NCBI GenBank assembly: GCA_023376005.1
Contig: CM042179.1
Span: forward strand, 14,259,472 to 14,323,471
Length of the DNA: 64,000 nucleotides
Direction: 5' to 3'
Origin: Doryteuthis pealeii
Taxonomy: Eukaryota > Mollusca > Cephalopoda > Myopsida > Loliginidae
This document shows positions 52,107 through 64,000 of the stretch, piece by piece; the first letter of the stretch is position 1; each line of letters opens with the position of its first letter. The notes under the pieces are model-generated. The model was not told the DNA's origin. It ran no database searches and was given only the letters and a program-made list of their open reading frames with translations. A program made the position numbers and the translations under genes.

Positions 52107-52108
<2 letters not shown>
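51895..52108. other. unassigned; degraded GAAA-type repeat
   Basis: The reverse strand near 52060-52100 reads CCTTGATAAAGG, GGTTCATCCGAAATATCGG. It resembles the family E CCTGAAGAAGG...CCGAAAC region, but the core is mutated. Confidence 0.35.

Positions 52109-52155
<47 letters not shown>
52109..52155. repeat. (TA)n microsatellite
   Basis: About 23 TA units. Confidence 0.95.
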
Positions 52156-52161
<6 letters not shown>

Positions 52162-52254
52162 GTAATATCTATGTTCACACATATGTTGTCTATAATAATC
52201 AGCTGTTTACATTATTATCAGCTACTGCTATTTGTCCCCTGTTACACAAAACCA

Positions 52255-52480
52255 GCCTAGTAAGATGAATGAGACAAGCTGGACACTGTTGGAGAAGCAA
52301 GGTTGAACTCATAAGGAACACACCATTGTAGGCCAACAAGGAGAAAGCTACATCAATCAGTTTTGTGTGGATTATGAACCTCAAGGGAAAAACCTGCCAG
52401 GGGCGATGACCGATTGGGACAGATGGCAAGAGACTTATGGGAATCCATGCTGTCATCGCGACCTGATGATGATCACATAT
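52255..52480 (+). pseudogene. RTE-type LINE 3' end
   Basis: AAGATGAATGAGACAAGCTG, GACACTGTTGGAGAAGCAAG, CCAGGGGCGATGACCGATTG, ATCCATGCTGTCATCGCGAC. The terminal ~225 bp of the family. Confidence 0.78.
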
Positions 52481-52513
52481 ATATATATGTATATGTATAT
52501 ATACATATAAGTA

Positions 52514-52700
52514 AGTAAAGTCGACGGGGCGGCCTAAAGTCGGTATCAACCAGTCAGCGAGGGAGTCTATCCCCTTTTCAATAGCGCTAGACCATGGAGA
52601 TTTTTTAGCATCTGAGGTGGAGCGCCACACCTACCATCAGCTCCTTACTTTACCGCACAGATCCCTGTGCTACTCATACGCTGAGTTGGCGAGGACCGAA
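52514..52700 (-). mobile_element. SINE family A, head lost at a (TA)n junction
   Basis: Tail AAGTAAAGTCGACGGGGCGG through TACGCTGAGTTGGCGAGGAC, then an abrupt switch to TA repeats (52703-52734) before the B box. Confidence 0.85.

Positions 52701-52702
<2 letters not shown>

Positions 52703-52734
<32 letters not shown>
52703..52734. repeat. (TA)n microsatellite
   Basis: About 16 TA units. Confidence 0.95.
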
Positions 52735-52738
<4 letters not shown>

Positions 52739-53107
52739 GCCATTTGTGTGAATCAGTATGTCCGGAAAAAACTTCGAAAATAAAACAATTAACGAAAAAT
52801 AGATATATATACACATTAAATATCACCAGGTCTTGGTTTTTGAGCAAAAATAATAGAGATATTCGTGAAGATAATTAAAAAATAAAATTTAAATGATAAC
52901 AGCATGGATTTCTTTTTTTTTTTTTTCATCTAATATTTTAGATAGTAGACATTAACATTTCTTTTCAGTGCAAGGTTTATTTGTTTACATAGGGATTTAA
53001 ATGGGGCATCTCACGAGGATTCAACTCACGATTCAGTGATAATGGATCTGGGGGACTAACTTAAAAATCCCCCCTCTACACAGGCGACGCCGGATATCCC
53101 CTGCTAG
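52735..53107 (+). mobile_element. Helitron-like 3' terminus with unassigned body
   Basis: Only the end is diagnostic: GGCGACGCCGGATATCCCCT, G, CTAG|T at 53104-53107. The sequence upstream is AT-rich and unclassified. Confidence 0.4.
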
Positions 53108-53411
53108 TATATATATATAGCACTATGCTCTACAGAAAAACTTTCGAATCCTACAAGAACTAGCTTCATCGTGCGGAAACCTAAATTCTGAATCGGAAAT
53201 ATTTAGAGCTTGTCCACGCTAAAAAAAAAAATACTTATTAAACTCTTCGGCTGTAAAAACAACAAAACAAGACCAATCACCTTAAAAAAAAATCTTCCAA
53301 GTATTATTTTTAACATTATGCACGCATGAGGGGTACACGTGGACAAATAAAGCGAAAATAGCCAAATGCTCTACATAAGGGATATTTATTTGGATGTCAT
53401 TTACAAAGCGA
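53108..53411. other. unassigned
   Basis: 53140-53190 read in reverse (CGATGAAGCTAGTTC ... ATTCGAAAG) again suggests a decayed CTGANGA/GAAA motif; not complete enough to call. Confidence 0.35.
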
Positions 53412-53458
53412 TTTGTCTGATGAGAAGCATCTAATGCTTTGAAACTTGCGGTAACAAA
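53412..53458 (+). ncRNA. hammerhead ribozyme, minimal type I (singleton)
   Basis: TTTGT (53412-53416), CTGATGA (53417-53423), seven-pair stem II 53424-53430/53434-53440 with loop CTA (one G-U), GAAA (53441-53444), C-G around loop TTGCG, GTA (53451-53453), then ACAAA (53454-53458), perfectly pairing with TTTGT. All invariant core bases present. No related copy was noticed in the window. Confidence 0.82.
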
Positions 53459-53539
53459 AAGCCATTGAATGTATAGATCATAGACTGTTGCTCTTTAGAC
53501 TGTAAATGAGCACTTCATTGTCCTCCCTCCAATATAAAT

Positions 53540-53543
<4 letters not shown>

Positions 53544-53590
<47 letters not shown>
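53544..53590. repeat. (TA)n microsatellite
   Basis: About 23 TA units. Confidence 0.95.
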
Positions 53591-53592
<2 letters not shown>

Positions 53593-53627
53593 ATTTGTCA
53601 CAAAAGTGTCGAGGTTTTTTGTACTTT

Positions 53628-53813
53628 TTGGCACACCTTGTATTGTGAAAAAATTATCGCTTCATTCATTTGTTCATTTCCATCTTGGTAAATACAGCTT
53701 TAAAATCGGCACTTATATAACATACCTTTTATTCTGAAAAAGATTAACGTTCCATTCATTGTTCAATTCTATCTTGGTAAATGCAGCTTCAATTTCGATA
53801 CTTTTATTACACG

Positions 53814-53816
<3 letters not shown>
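53628..53816. repeat. ~99-bp diverged tandem duplication
   Basis: ATCTTGGTAAATACAGCTTT (53681) and ATCTTGGTAAATGCAGCTTC (53771) lie in two units that also share ACCTT.TATT.TG/CTGAAAAA and CATTCATT.GTTCA. Confidence 0.8.

Positions 53817-53879
<63 letters not shown>
53817..53879. repeat. (TA)n microsatellite
   Basis: About 31 TA units. Confidence 0.97.
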
Positions 53880-53881
<2 letters not shown>

Positions 53882-54590
53882 TCTCCGTTCTTTTCGGTGG
53901 TATGGCTTTAAATCAGTTCCTAAAATCGTGCAATTTTCAGGAGGAAATACAAGCACGTTTAAACACGAAATTTGAATATGAAAAGTTTAATTCGTACATG
54001 TATAATACATGTATTCCATCGTAAGACAAGAATAAAGAAGCAAAATTCCAAACAAAACTTCCACGGTGGAAAATGAAGATAACTTGTCAGTTTGCAAAGC
54101 CGGCGTATTTTTACAATGGATGGCGTTAGAGAGAAATTAAAAGGTCAGCAGCAGTGGCGAAATCCGTTTTGTCCCTTCACCAAAAACTCGTTACCTATTC
54201 TTCTCTACCGAAAAACCTACCCATACGCACACTCGTGTACGGACCATAACCCAGTGTTCAATCGAGTTGTCACACTCTGCTTAATCGTCATTATAATAAC
54301 GTCTACAAGTTCACAACGGTTCCTCATTATTTCTACTGATCGAGTGACAATATATTTTATACTGATATATTAAAAAAACTAATTTAGTGATATGAGCAAC
54401 TCTATTATTGTCATCTAAGTTACCACCAACTGACATGTTGCTTTTGGGGTCGTATAGACCCCACAAAAAATGACTTGAATTGTTGGTGAGATGGGGGTAA
54501 AAGTAATGCTTTAGATTATTTCAAATGACTTGTATACAAAGCCATCGCTGTGCGTGAAAAGGTATGTCAGTACACAAACAAGTGAATGTG
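53880..54590. other. unassigned, less repetitive
   Basis: A 93-codon ORF starts at 54092 (MQSRRIFTMDGVREKLKGQQ). No domain recognised and nothing else supports coding. Confidence 0.35.
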
Positions 54591-54816
54591 CGTATAGATA
54601 GATTTACAGATAGAGATATATAGATAGATAGACTGAGATAAGATAGATAGAAATATAGATAGACTGAGATAAGATAGATAGACTGAAATAAGAAGTATTA
54701 AACTGAGATAAGATAGATGTATGTGACTGAGATAAGAGATAGATAGATAAATAGATAGATGTACATACTTAAATGTACAGACAGATATAGATAGATGCAC
54801 ATACTTAGATGTACAC

Positions 54817-54866
<50 letters not shown>

Positions 54867-55040
54867 GTGCAGACAGATAGATAGAAGTACAGACTGAGAT
54901 TGATAGATAAGATAGTTGTACGTGAATTAGATAGACTGAGATAGGTAGATGTATAGATAGGCTGATGATAGATAGATATATGGATAGACTGATAAAATAG
55001 ATAGATGTATAGACTGAGATAAGATGAATAGAGAGGTTTA
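54591..55040. repeat. (GATA)n-rich microsatellite
   Basis: Imperfect TAGA repeats; uninterrupted core ~54818-54866. Spacers of GACTGAGATAAGATAGATA recur. Confidence 0.95.
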
Positions 55041-55790
55041 TAACTAGCAACAGAAATAGACACAGGTAAAATACGAAATTGAAAGGAATACTAAATAAAA
55101 TTTAAATAGCAGAAATGCATGTTTTGGCATTTTGATTATGTGTGTGTTCGCTTTTATTATATTTAATTTTATTTCATTCTAATAAAACAATGACAATATT
55201 TTTTTCAATTTCCCCCGGCAAGCGGAAGTAAAATAACCCGGAGCATTTGAAAAGAAACACCGGAAACTATTAGAAGACTTAATTTAATATTTGTCGGTCT
55301 AATTTCTATACGCGAATGCACGCTGTGCTTGTGCTTTTATATTCTATGTGTGTGAGTGACATATAAACCTAGCTGTTCATAACTCACTTTAAAAATGTAT
55401 TTCTTTTTACTTTTTTTCTTTTTTTCTTTTTCTTTAAGTTTTAAAACTCACAATCGACTTCTATTTACAAAATGCAAGCAAAAGCCATTTTAAGAAAATA
55501 AGATTAAGAAAATTTATTAATTTTGTTATTTTTGTAATTCTTTATTTGTTGGTCCGGTTGTTTGTTTGTTTGTGTTCCCAATTTATTAACTTGTTTGTTT
55601 GTTAAAGACAATTCAAAATAATCACTACCAGGCATTATTTTTTTATGGCTTAGCAAACGAGAACTTGAAACTTCATTGGCGTCTGCAATTTTAATGTTTG
55701 TGTACGTGTGCATATTTGTGCACTCAGCTGTAATCGTATTTGCGTATATGCATATAAATCTATACATTGCATATGCATATTTTATATCCA
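55041..55790. other. unassigned AT-rich stretch
   Basis: A 108-codon reverse ORF (55504-55830) overlaps the satellite edge and has no recognised motif. Confidence 0.35.
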
Positions 55791-55799
55791 TTTCCAATT

Positions 55800-58700
55800 C
55801 TAGTATTCTAATTGTGGCTCTTGCTTTCACTATGACATACTAATAAATTATCTTAGAAAATTTCCAGATTTTTTTAATAAATTATCTTACTCTTGCTTTC
55901 ACTATGACTCTTGCTTTCACTATGACATACTAATAAATTATCTTAGAAAATTACCAGATTTTTTTAATAAATTTTTACTTTGCTTTTACTATGACTCTTG
56001 CTTTCACTATGACATACTAATAAATTACTTAGAAAATTACAGATTTTTTTTAATAAATTATCTTACTCTTGCTTTCACTATGACTCTTGCTTTCACTATG
56101 ACATACTAATAAATTATCTTAGAAAATTACCAGATTTTTTTAATAAATTATCTTACTCTTGCTTTACTATGACTCTTGCTTTCACTATGACATACTAATA
56201 AAATTATCTTAGAAATTACAGATTTTTTTTAATAATTATCTTACTCTTGACTTGACTCTTGCTTTCACTATGAATACTAATAAATTATCTTAGAAAATTA
56301 CCAGATTTTTTTAATAAATTATCTTACTCTTGCTTTACTATGATTTGCTTTCACTATGACATACTAATAAATTATCTTAGAAATTACCAGATTTTTTAAT
56401 AAATTATTACTCTTGCTTTACTATGACTCTTGCTTTCACTATGACATACTAATAAATTATCTTAGAAAATTACAGATTTTTTTAATAAATATCTTACTCT
56501 TGCTTTCACTATGACTCTTGCTTTCACTATGACATACTAATAAATTATCTTAGAAAATTACCAGATTTTTTTAATAAATTATCTTACTCTTGCTTTCACT
56601 ATGATTTGCTTTCACTATGACATACTAAAATTATCTTAGAAAATTACAGATTTTTTAATAATTATCTTACTCTTGCTTTCACTATGACTCTTGCTTTCAC
56701 TATGACATACTAATAAATTATCTTAGAAAATTAACAGATTTTTTTAAATAAATTATCTTACTCTTGCTTTCACTATGACTCTTGCTTTCACTATGAATAC
56801 TAATAAATTATTAGAAAATTACCAGATTTTTTTAATAAATTATCTTACTCTTGCTTTCACTATGACTTGCTTTCACTATGACATACTAATAAATTATCTT
56901 AGAAAATTACCAGATTTTTTTTTTAATAAATTATCTTACTCTTGCTTTCAATATGACTCTTGCTTTCACTATGACATACTAATAAATTATTTAGAAAATT
57001 ACCAGATTTTTTTAATAAATTATCTACTCTTGCTTTCACTATGACATACTAATAAATTATCTTAGAAATTACCAGATTTTTTAATAAATTATCTTACTCT
57101 TGCTTTCACTATGACTCTTGCTTTCACTATGACATACTAATAAATTATGTTAGAAAATTTCCAGATTTTTTTAAATAAATTATCTTACTCTTGCTTTCAC
57201 TATGACTCTTGCTTTCACTATACTAATAAATTATCTTAGAAAATTACCAGATTTTTTAATAAATTATCTTACTCTTGCTTTCAATATGACTCTTGCTTTC
57301 ACTATGACATACTAATAAATTATGTTAGAAAATTTCCAGATTTTTTTAAATAAATTATCTTACTCTTGCTTTCACTATGACTCTTGCTTTCTATGACATA
57401 CTAATAAATTATCTTAGAAAATTACCAGATTTTTTAATAAATTATCTTACTCTTGCTTTCAATATGACTCTTGCTTTCACTATGACATACTAATAAATTA
57501 TGTTAGAAAATTACCAGATTTTTTTTAATAAATTATCTTACTCTTGCTTTCACTATGACTCTTGCTTTCACTATGACATACTAATAATTATCTTAGAAAA
57601 TTACCAGATTTTTTTAATAAATTATCTTACTCTTGCTTTCATATGCTTTTACTATGACTAATAAATTATCTTAGAAATTACCAGATTTTTTTAATAAATC
57701 TTACTCTTGCTTTCAATATGACTCTTGCTTTCACTATGACATACTAATAAATTATCTTAGAAAATTACCAGATTTTTTTTAATAAATTATCTTACTCTTG
57801 CTTTCATATGACTCTTGCTTTCACTATGACATACTAATAAATTATCTTAGAAAATTACCAGATTTTTTTAATAAATTATCTTACTCTTGCTTTCACTATG
57901 ACTCTTGCTTTCACTATGACATACTAATAATTATCTTAGAAAATTACCAGATTTTTTAATAAATTATCTTACTCTTGCTTTCACTTGACTTTTGCTTTCA
58001 CTATGAATACTAAATTATCTTAGAAAATTACCAGATCTTTTTAATAAATTATCTTACTCTTGCTTTCACTATGACTCTTGCTTTCACTATGACATACTAA
58101 TAAATTATGTTAGAAAATTTCCAGATTTTTTTAATAAATTATCTTACTCTTGCTTTCACTATGACTCTTGCTTTCACTATGACATACTAATAAATTATCT
58201 TAGAAAATTACCAGATTTTTTAATAAATTATCTTACTCTTGCTTTCAATATGACTCTTGCTTTCACTATGACATACTAATAAATTATGTTAAAATTTCCA
58301 GATTTTTTAAATAAATTATCTTACTCTTGCTTTCACTATGATCTTGACATACTAATAAATTATCTTAGAAAATTACCAGATTTTTTAATAAATTATCTTA
58401 CTCTTGCTTTCAATATGACTCTTGCTTTCACTATGACATACTAATAAATTATGTTAGAAAATTACCAGATTTTTTTTAATAAATTATCTTACTCTTGCTT
58501 TCACTATGACTCTTGCTTTCACTATGACATACTAATAAATTATCTTAGAAAATTACCAGATTTTTTAATAAATTATCTTACTCTTGCTTTCACTATGACT
58601 CTTGCTTTCACTATGACATACTAATAAATTATGTTAGAAAATTTCCAGATTTTTTTAAATAAATTATCTTACTCTTGCTTTCACTATGACTCTTGCTTTC

Positions 58701-60035
58701 ACTATGACATACTAATAAATTATCTTAGAAAATTACCTTTTTTAATAAATTATCTTACTCTTGCTTTCCTATGACTCTTGCTTTCACTATGACATACTAA
58801 TAAATTATCTTAGAAAATTACCAGATTTTTTAATAAATTATCTTACTCTTGCTTTCACTATGATCTTGAATTATCTAAAAATTACAGATTTTTTTAATAA
58901 CTATCTTTCTTGCTTTCACTATGACTTTTGCTTTCACTATGACATACTAATAAATTATCTTAGAAAATTACCAGATTTTTTAATAAATTATCTTACTCTT
59001 GCTTTCACTATGACTCTTGCTTTCACTATGACATACTAATAAATTATGTTAGAAAATTTCCAGATTTTTTTGAATAAATTATCTTACTCTTGCTTTCACT
59101 ATGACTCTTGCTTTCACTATGACATACTAATAAATTATCTTAGAAAATTACCAGATTTTTTTAATAAATTATCTTACTCTTGCTTTCAATATGACTCTTG
59201 CTTTCACTATGACATACTAATAAATTATGTTAGAAAATTACCAGATTTTTTTTAATAAATTATCTTACACTTGCTTTCACTATGACTCTTGCTTTCACTA
59301 TGACATACTAATAAATTATCTTAGAAAATTACCAGATTTTTAAATAAATTATCTTACTCTTGCTTTCACTATGATTTTGCTTTCACTATGACATACTATT
59401 AAATTATCTTAGAAAATTACCAGATTTTTTAATAAATTATCTTACTCTTGCTTTCACTATGACTCTTGCTTTCACTATGACATACTAATAAATTATGTTA
59501 GAAAATTAACAGATTTTTTTTAAATAAATTATCTTACTCTTGCTTTCACTATGACTCTTGCTTTCACTATGACATACTAATAAATTATCTTAGAAAATTA
59601 CCAGATTTTTTTTAATAAATTATCTTACTCTTGCTTTCAATATGACTCTTGCTTTCACTATGACATACTAATAAATTATCTTAGAAAATTACCAGATTTT
59701 TTTTTAATAAATTATCTTACTCTTGCTTTCAATATGACTCTTGCTTTCACTATGACATACTAATAAATTATCTTAGAAAATTACCAGATTTTTTTAATAA
59801 ATTATCTTACTCTTGCTTTCACTATGACTCTTGCTTTCACTATCACATACTAATAAATTATCTTAGAAAATTACCAGATTTTTTTTTAATAAATTATCTT
59901 ACTCTTGCTTTCACTATGATTCTTGCTTTCACTAATTTCCAGATTTTTTAAATAAATTATCTTACTCTTGCTTTCACTATGACTCTTGCTTTCACTATGA
60001 CATACTAATAAATTTTTACTATCACATACTAATAC
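55800..60035. repeat. ~87-bp satellite array, about 48 copies
   Basis: Unit order: ACTCTTGCTTTCACTATG twice in a row, ACATACTAATAAATTATCTT, AGAAAATTACCAGA, T6-T8, AATAAATTATCTT. Variant units carry GTTAGAAAATTTCCAG, TTCAATATGACTC or AAATAAATTATC, often alternating with the standard type. Small indels break every frame, so ORFs here have no meaning. Confidence 0.97.
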
Positions 60036-60129
60036 GCGGCTACCGTCATTCTATTCTCACAACCAACCCGATTGTCACTACTAAAAGCATTTTATTTTCA
60101 ATATAATTAGAATTGTTAATAAGCATAAT

Positions 60130-60590
60130 GTATTCTCATAACTAAATTGAATTTGATGGTGAGGCTCCAACTCTGGAACTCGGAGACGGAGTGAGGGTCA
60201 ATCCTTTGTAATCATTACTCCCAGACCCACAGAACAATAAATAGACAAAAACAGAAGCATAAGAAACAGTAAATATTCGTGTCCTGGATATGACACTAAA
60301 CTGCATCAGATGGTGAGGCTACAGTTCAGGAGATCTGAGGGGTATAGAGTCACTCCTTTGTTTTCATTACTCTCAGATCCACAGTACAATTAAAAAAAAA
60401 CAGAAGCATAAGAAACAGTAAATATTCGAGCACTGAGTATAACACTAAACTGCGTCTGATGGCGAGGCTCCAATTATGAAGATCTAGTGAGTTTGAAGTC
60501 ATTACTCTCTTGCCATTACTCCCATACCCACTCTGACTCGTTGTTGTAGTATCTGTTAGTGCCACATCTATGAGTTAAGTTAATAAGATT
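60130..60590 (+). repeat. repeat family H, three tandem partial units
   Basis: The TTGATGGTGAGGCTCCAAC-type block occurs at ~60151, 60308 and 60458. AACAGAAGCATAAGAAACAG lies between units at ~60249 and ~60399 (150-bp spacing). Only the last unit reaches GTTGTAGTATCTGTTAGTGC. Confidence 0.8.
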
Positions 60591-60886
60591 GAGATAATGT
60601 TCAAAATGATTTTTAACTGAATTAATACAGTGGTTCTTAAAACATTGATATTGCACATATATGAAATTTTCACCCGTTTGAAATGCTTACAAATCTGAAA
60701 TACATGAATTCCACAAAACGTTTTGACAAAGAACAGAAGCCTGTCTGAAATATCAAAAGTGTAACATTAAAAGAAAGTGATATTCATTATTTTGAATATT
60801 TTATTGCTATTACTTCTTTACTTTTTATTTTACTCTTCCACGCGTCTTATATAACAAACAAAGCTTCCCACCATCCATATATATAT
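60591..60886. other. unassigned AT-rich stretch
   Basis: Nothing recognised. Confidence 0.35.
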
Positions 60887-61132
60887 ACGTCTCAGTCGGT
60901 GGAGCGTTCGGCTAGAAACCACAAGGTTCCTAGTTTGATACCGGTCCTTGCCAACTCAGCATATGAGTAACACAGGGATCTGTGCGGTAAAGTAAGGAGC
61001 TGACGGTAGGTGTGGTTCTCCACCTCAGACGCAAAAACAATATCCTTGGTCTAGCGCTAGTAAAAGGGGGATAGACTCCCTCGCTGATTAGTTGATACCG
61101 ACTTTAGGCCACCCCGACGACTTTACTTTTAC
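60887..61132 (+). mobile_element. SINE family A
   Basis: Begins CGTCTCAGTCGGTGGAGCGT (first bases of the head lost), B box AGTTTGATACC, ends ACCCCGACGACTTTACTTTT. Confidence 0.88.
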
Positions 61133-61242
61133 TTAGGATGGCTATCTGACGTGACTGGCCTTATCTATTGAGTTACCGGTCAATATAAATTTATAATAGC
61201 CAAATGGTTGTTTGTTGAGTTTTTCTTTCGTTTTGGTTACCA

Positions 61243-61525
61243 CAAACGTCGCATATGAACTCGTCCTTGCTTCTTCAGCAGTATCCTGCATGTCTAGTCC
61301 GTCTTACTCGGATGGTTTGTGAGATGGGGGGCAGGTCGCCATACAGCTGCTTCCTTGTGGGGTGCTGTTTCCACGACTTGTTCAAGACTGCACGCAGTAT
61401 ACTTGTGCAGCTCCCATCTAGCTTATTCTCAAGGCGCTTGGTTAGGGTCCAAGTGGTGCAGCCATACAGCAGTACTGACATAATCACAGCCTGGAAGAAT
61501 TGCCGCTTTAGCTTGTCAGTGAAAT
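61243..61525 (-). pseudogene. RTE-type LINE fragment, well preserved
   Basis: Reverse-strand ORF reads MSVLLYGCTTWTLTKRLENK, then SILRAVLNKSWKQHPTRKQL, ISQTIRVRRTRHAGYC, then (after a stop) WRSKDEFICD. This is the region C-terminal to the RT domain. It is joined at its 5' side to (TA)n and (TG)n. Confidence 0.87.
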
Positions 61526-61543
61526 CGAATATATATATAATAT

Positions 61544-62394
<851 letters not shown>

Positions 62395-62510
62395 TCTCCT
62401 CTGGTCTCCAGGACTCTTCTAAGTATTCTACCCTATTTTAGTAATGCCGTGGTCTGGATGGTCTCGATTCTTCCTCTAATCTCCAGTTCATCGAGCCTTT
62501 TTTACAAATT
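62395..62510 (-). pseudogene. R4/Dong-like LINE, small divergent 3' fragment
   Basis: TCTCCAGGACTCTTCTAAGT, ATGGTCTCGATTCTTCCTCT match the C-terminal coding end of the main copy just to the right, with about 15-20% visible differences. Confidence 0.65.
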
Positions 62511-62518
62511 ATTTATTA

Positions 62519-62551
<33 letters not shown>
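62511..62551. repeat. (ATT)n microsatellite
   Basis: ATT run joined to the LINE 3' end. Confidence 0.95.
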
Positions 62552-62552
<1 letters not shown>

Positions 62553-64000
62553 TACTCCTTTTGAGTTTTCACATCAGTGTTAGCTGATGGTCTTTCACTG
62601 GAGTCTGAGTGACAGCAAGTCTCCTCAGGTCTCCAGGACTCTTCTGAGTATTCTGGCAGATTGCAGCAGTGCAGTGTTCTGAATGGTTTCAATCCTTCCT
62701 CTGATTTCCAAACTTTCCAAGCCCTTTTCTAATCCTTTTGGGACTGTTCCAAGTGCACCAACTACAATCGGTATCACTTTCACTTTCATATTCCATAACT
62801 TTTTCAGTTCTCTGGCAAGGTCCAGATATTTGTCTATTTTTTCATTTTCCTTTAACTTCACCCTGTGATCTGCTGGCACTGCAAAATCCACCAGTTGACA
62901 AGTTCTTTCTTTTTTGTTTATCAACACTAGGTCTGGCCTTCTTGCTGGGATAAGGTGATCCGTTTTTATCTCAAAGTCCCAGAGAATTTTGTGCGTTTCG
63001 TTCTCAAGAACAGATTCTGATTTATGCATATACCATTTTGTTGTGTGGTCAAAATTTAATTTCTTGCATAATTCCCAGTGGATCACCTTCCAAACCCAGT
63101 CGTGTCTAGTTTTGTATTCTCGTTGTGCTAGTTTGCAACATTCGCAGAGTATATGGTTAACAGTCTCATCTCTATTACCGCAAAGTCTACATTTACTATT
63201 TTGTTGGGTCTTATCAATTTTCGCTTTGATGTAGTTCGTCCTTATGGCATTATTTTGTGCAGCAATTATAAGTGATTCTGTTTCTCTTTTGAGGTTTCCC
63301 TTTCTTAACCATGTCCAAGTCTTTTCATGTGCAACCTCTTCTATTTGTCGTTTGAAGCGTCCGTATAATTGTTTTTCTTCCATTTTTGTTTTTCTAGTCT
63401 TTGTCGTTTTTCTGTTTGTCCATCTGCCGTTTTACTATATTTTTGGCCGCCATAAGTAGTTTGTCTTTGCTCTTCCTGTGTAATCTTCAAGTTGCTGGAT
63501 TGTGGTTTCTACGCATTCCTCTATGTTGGCAAGACCTCTTCCCCCTTCCTTTCTTGACACATACAATCTATCTCTATCATCTCTAGGGTGGAGAGCCTTG
63601 TGCATGGTCATTAATTTTCTCGTTCTTTGGTCTATCTGTCTGAGTTCTTCTTTTGTCCATTTTAAGAATGGTCCTGAGTATCTTATAATGGGGACAGCCC
63701 AGGTATTAATTCCTTTGATCAGATTTCTGCTGTTAAGTTTCGTTTCTAGAAGTTTTCTAGTTCTCCTGAGATATTCTTTTTTAACTTTTCCTTTCATTTC
63801 TGCTTGCATGATATTGTCCGCTTCTAAAATTCCTAAGTATTTGTAGCTTTCATTTTCATCAAGAGATTTTATAGTTTCCTGATTTGGTAGTTGTATTCCA
63901 TTCATTAGTTTTCTTTCACCCCTTTTTATTACAAGCATAGCACATTTTTCGATTCCAAATTCCATCCCTATATCCTGGCTATATATTCTAGTAGTTTGTA
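62552..64000 (-). pseudogene. R4/Dong-like (restriction-like endonuclease) LINE, 3' part, continues off the right edge
   Basis: Two reverse-strand ORFs, 63965-63435 and 63383-62625, belong to one protein separated by a frameshift near 63400-63440. The first has YKYLGILEADNIM, NTWAVPIIRYSGPFLKWTKE and DRLYVSRKEGGRGL, typical of the segment after the RT palm in R2/R4-superfamily elements. The second has a zinc knuckle (C-x2-C-x8-H-x4-C, CRLCGNRDETVNHILCEC), then KTDHLIPARRPDLVLINKK and CQLVDFAVPADHRVKLKE, the PD...D arrangement of the restriction-like endonuclease. The stop lies ~73 bp before (TAA)n. The catalytic RT domain would be to the right of the window. The frameshift means this copy is inactive as sequenced. 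R2- or NeSL-type are alternatives to R4/Dong. Confidence 0.88.
62572..62590 (-). other. conserved 3'UTR stem-loop of the R4/Dong-like LINE
   Basis: CATCAG-TGTTAG-CTGATG here; CATCAGC/GCTGATG at 17051 and 21787; CCAGC/GCTGG at 17671. The stem is kept with a T-A to C-G compensatory change. It lies ~20 bp before (TAA)n. Confidence 0.7.

Noticed and set aside
58761..59255. ORFs of 69-92 residues in the satellite
   Set aside because: Frame persists only by chance over a few units; neighbouring units are shifted by indels.

Overview
This is eukaryotic, gene-poor, repeat-dense DNA. I find no protein-coding host gene, no rRNA, no functional tRNA gene and no bacterial-type feature. It is AT-rich, with more than 25 long (TA)n tracts, several tRNA-headed SINE families, RTE-type LINE 3' fragments, Helitron-like termini, fold-back elements and simple satellites. 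This mix fits a mollusc, most likely a coleoid cephalopod (octopus-like). That assignment is inference from the lysine-tRNA-like SINE heads and overall texture; no diagnostic gene is present.

Layout. 0-9 kb: hammerhead-bearing SINE/retrozyme-like units (family C), a tandem Helitron-like block (1.8-2.9 kb) with a SINE nested in it, a minimal hammerhead in a fold-back family (D), and a GT-rich block. 8.7-16 kb: a fold-back element with a hammerhead on each arm (family F), a palindromic D copy, purine tracts, family E fold-backs, giant (TA)n tracts and a perfect 29-bp hairpin. 17-22 kb: 3' fragments of a restriction-like-endonuclease (R4/Dong-like) LINE joined to (ATT)n, and a Helitron-like element. 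22-31 kb: local duplications, a 188-bp satellite made from an RTE ORF2 fragment, two inverted-repeat MITEs and a tandem array of a tRNA-derived SINE. 33-44 kb: a Helitron 3' end, nested SINEs, a 106-bp tandem repeat, RTE remnants and the best Helitron-like copy. 44-55 kb: more Helitron ends, a D palindrome, two SINE insertions with 15-16-bp target duplications, a GTT/CTT block, another hammerhead (53.4 kb) and a GATA tract. 55.8-60.0 kb: a 4.2-kb satellite of ~87-bp units. 60-64 kb: tandem repeat H units, SINE A, an RTE remnant and the longest R4/Dong-like ORF (minus strand, running off the right edge).

The most interesting signal is not a gene. At least four unrelated-looking short repeat families (C, D, F and the 53.4-kb locus) carry the conserved type I hammerhead core (CUGANGA, stem II, GAAA, then NUH) with a minimal stem III closed by a 4-5-nt loop. 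In D, F and the 53.4-kb locus the two outer strands pair as stem I. This minimal form is known from Penelope-like retroelements and metazoan retrozymes. No Penelope reverse transcriptase or GIY-YIG ORF is visible here, so these look like non-autonomous or truncated copies. The second signal is an R4/Dong-like LINE whose 3' ends sit on (TAA)n and whose 3'UTR has a small stem-loop with a compensatory base-pair change between copies.

Repeat family letters (A-L) are local names used only in this answer.
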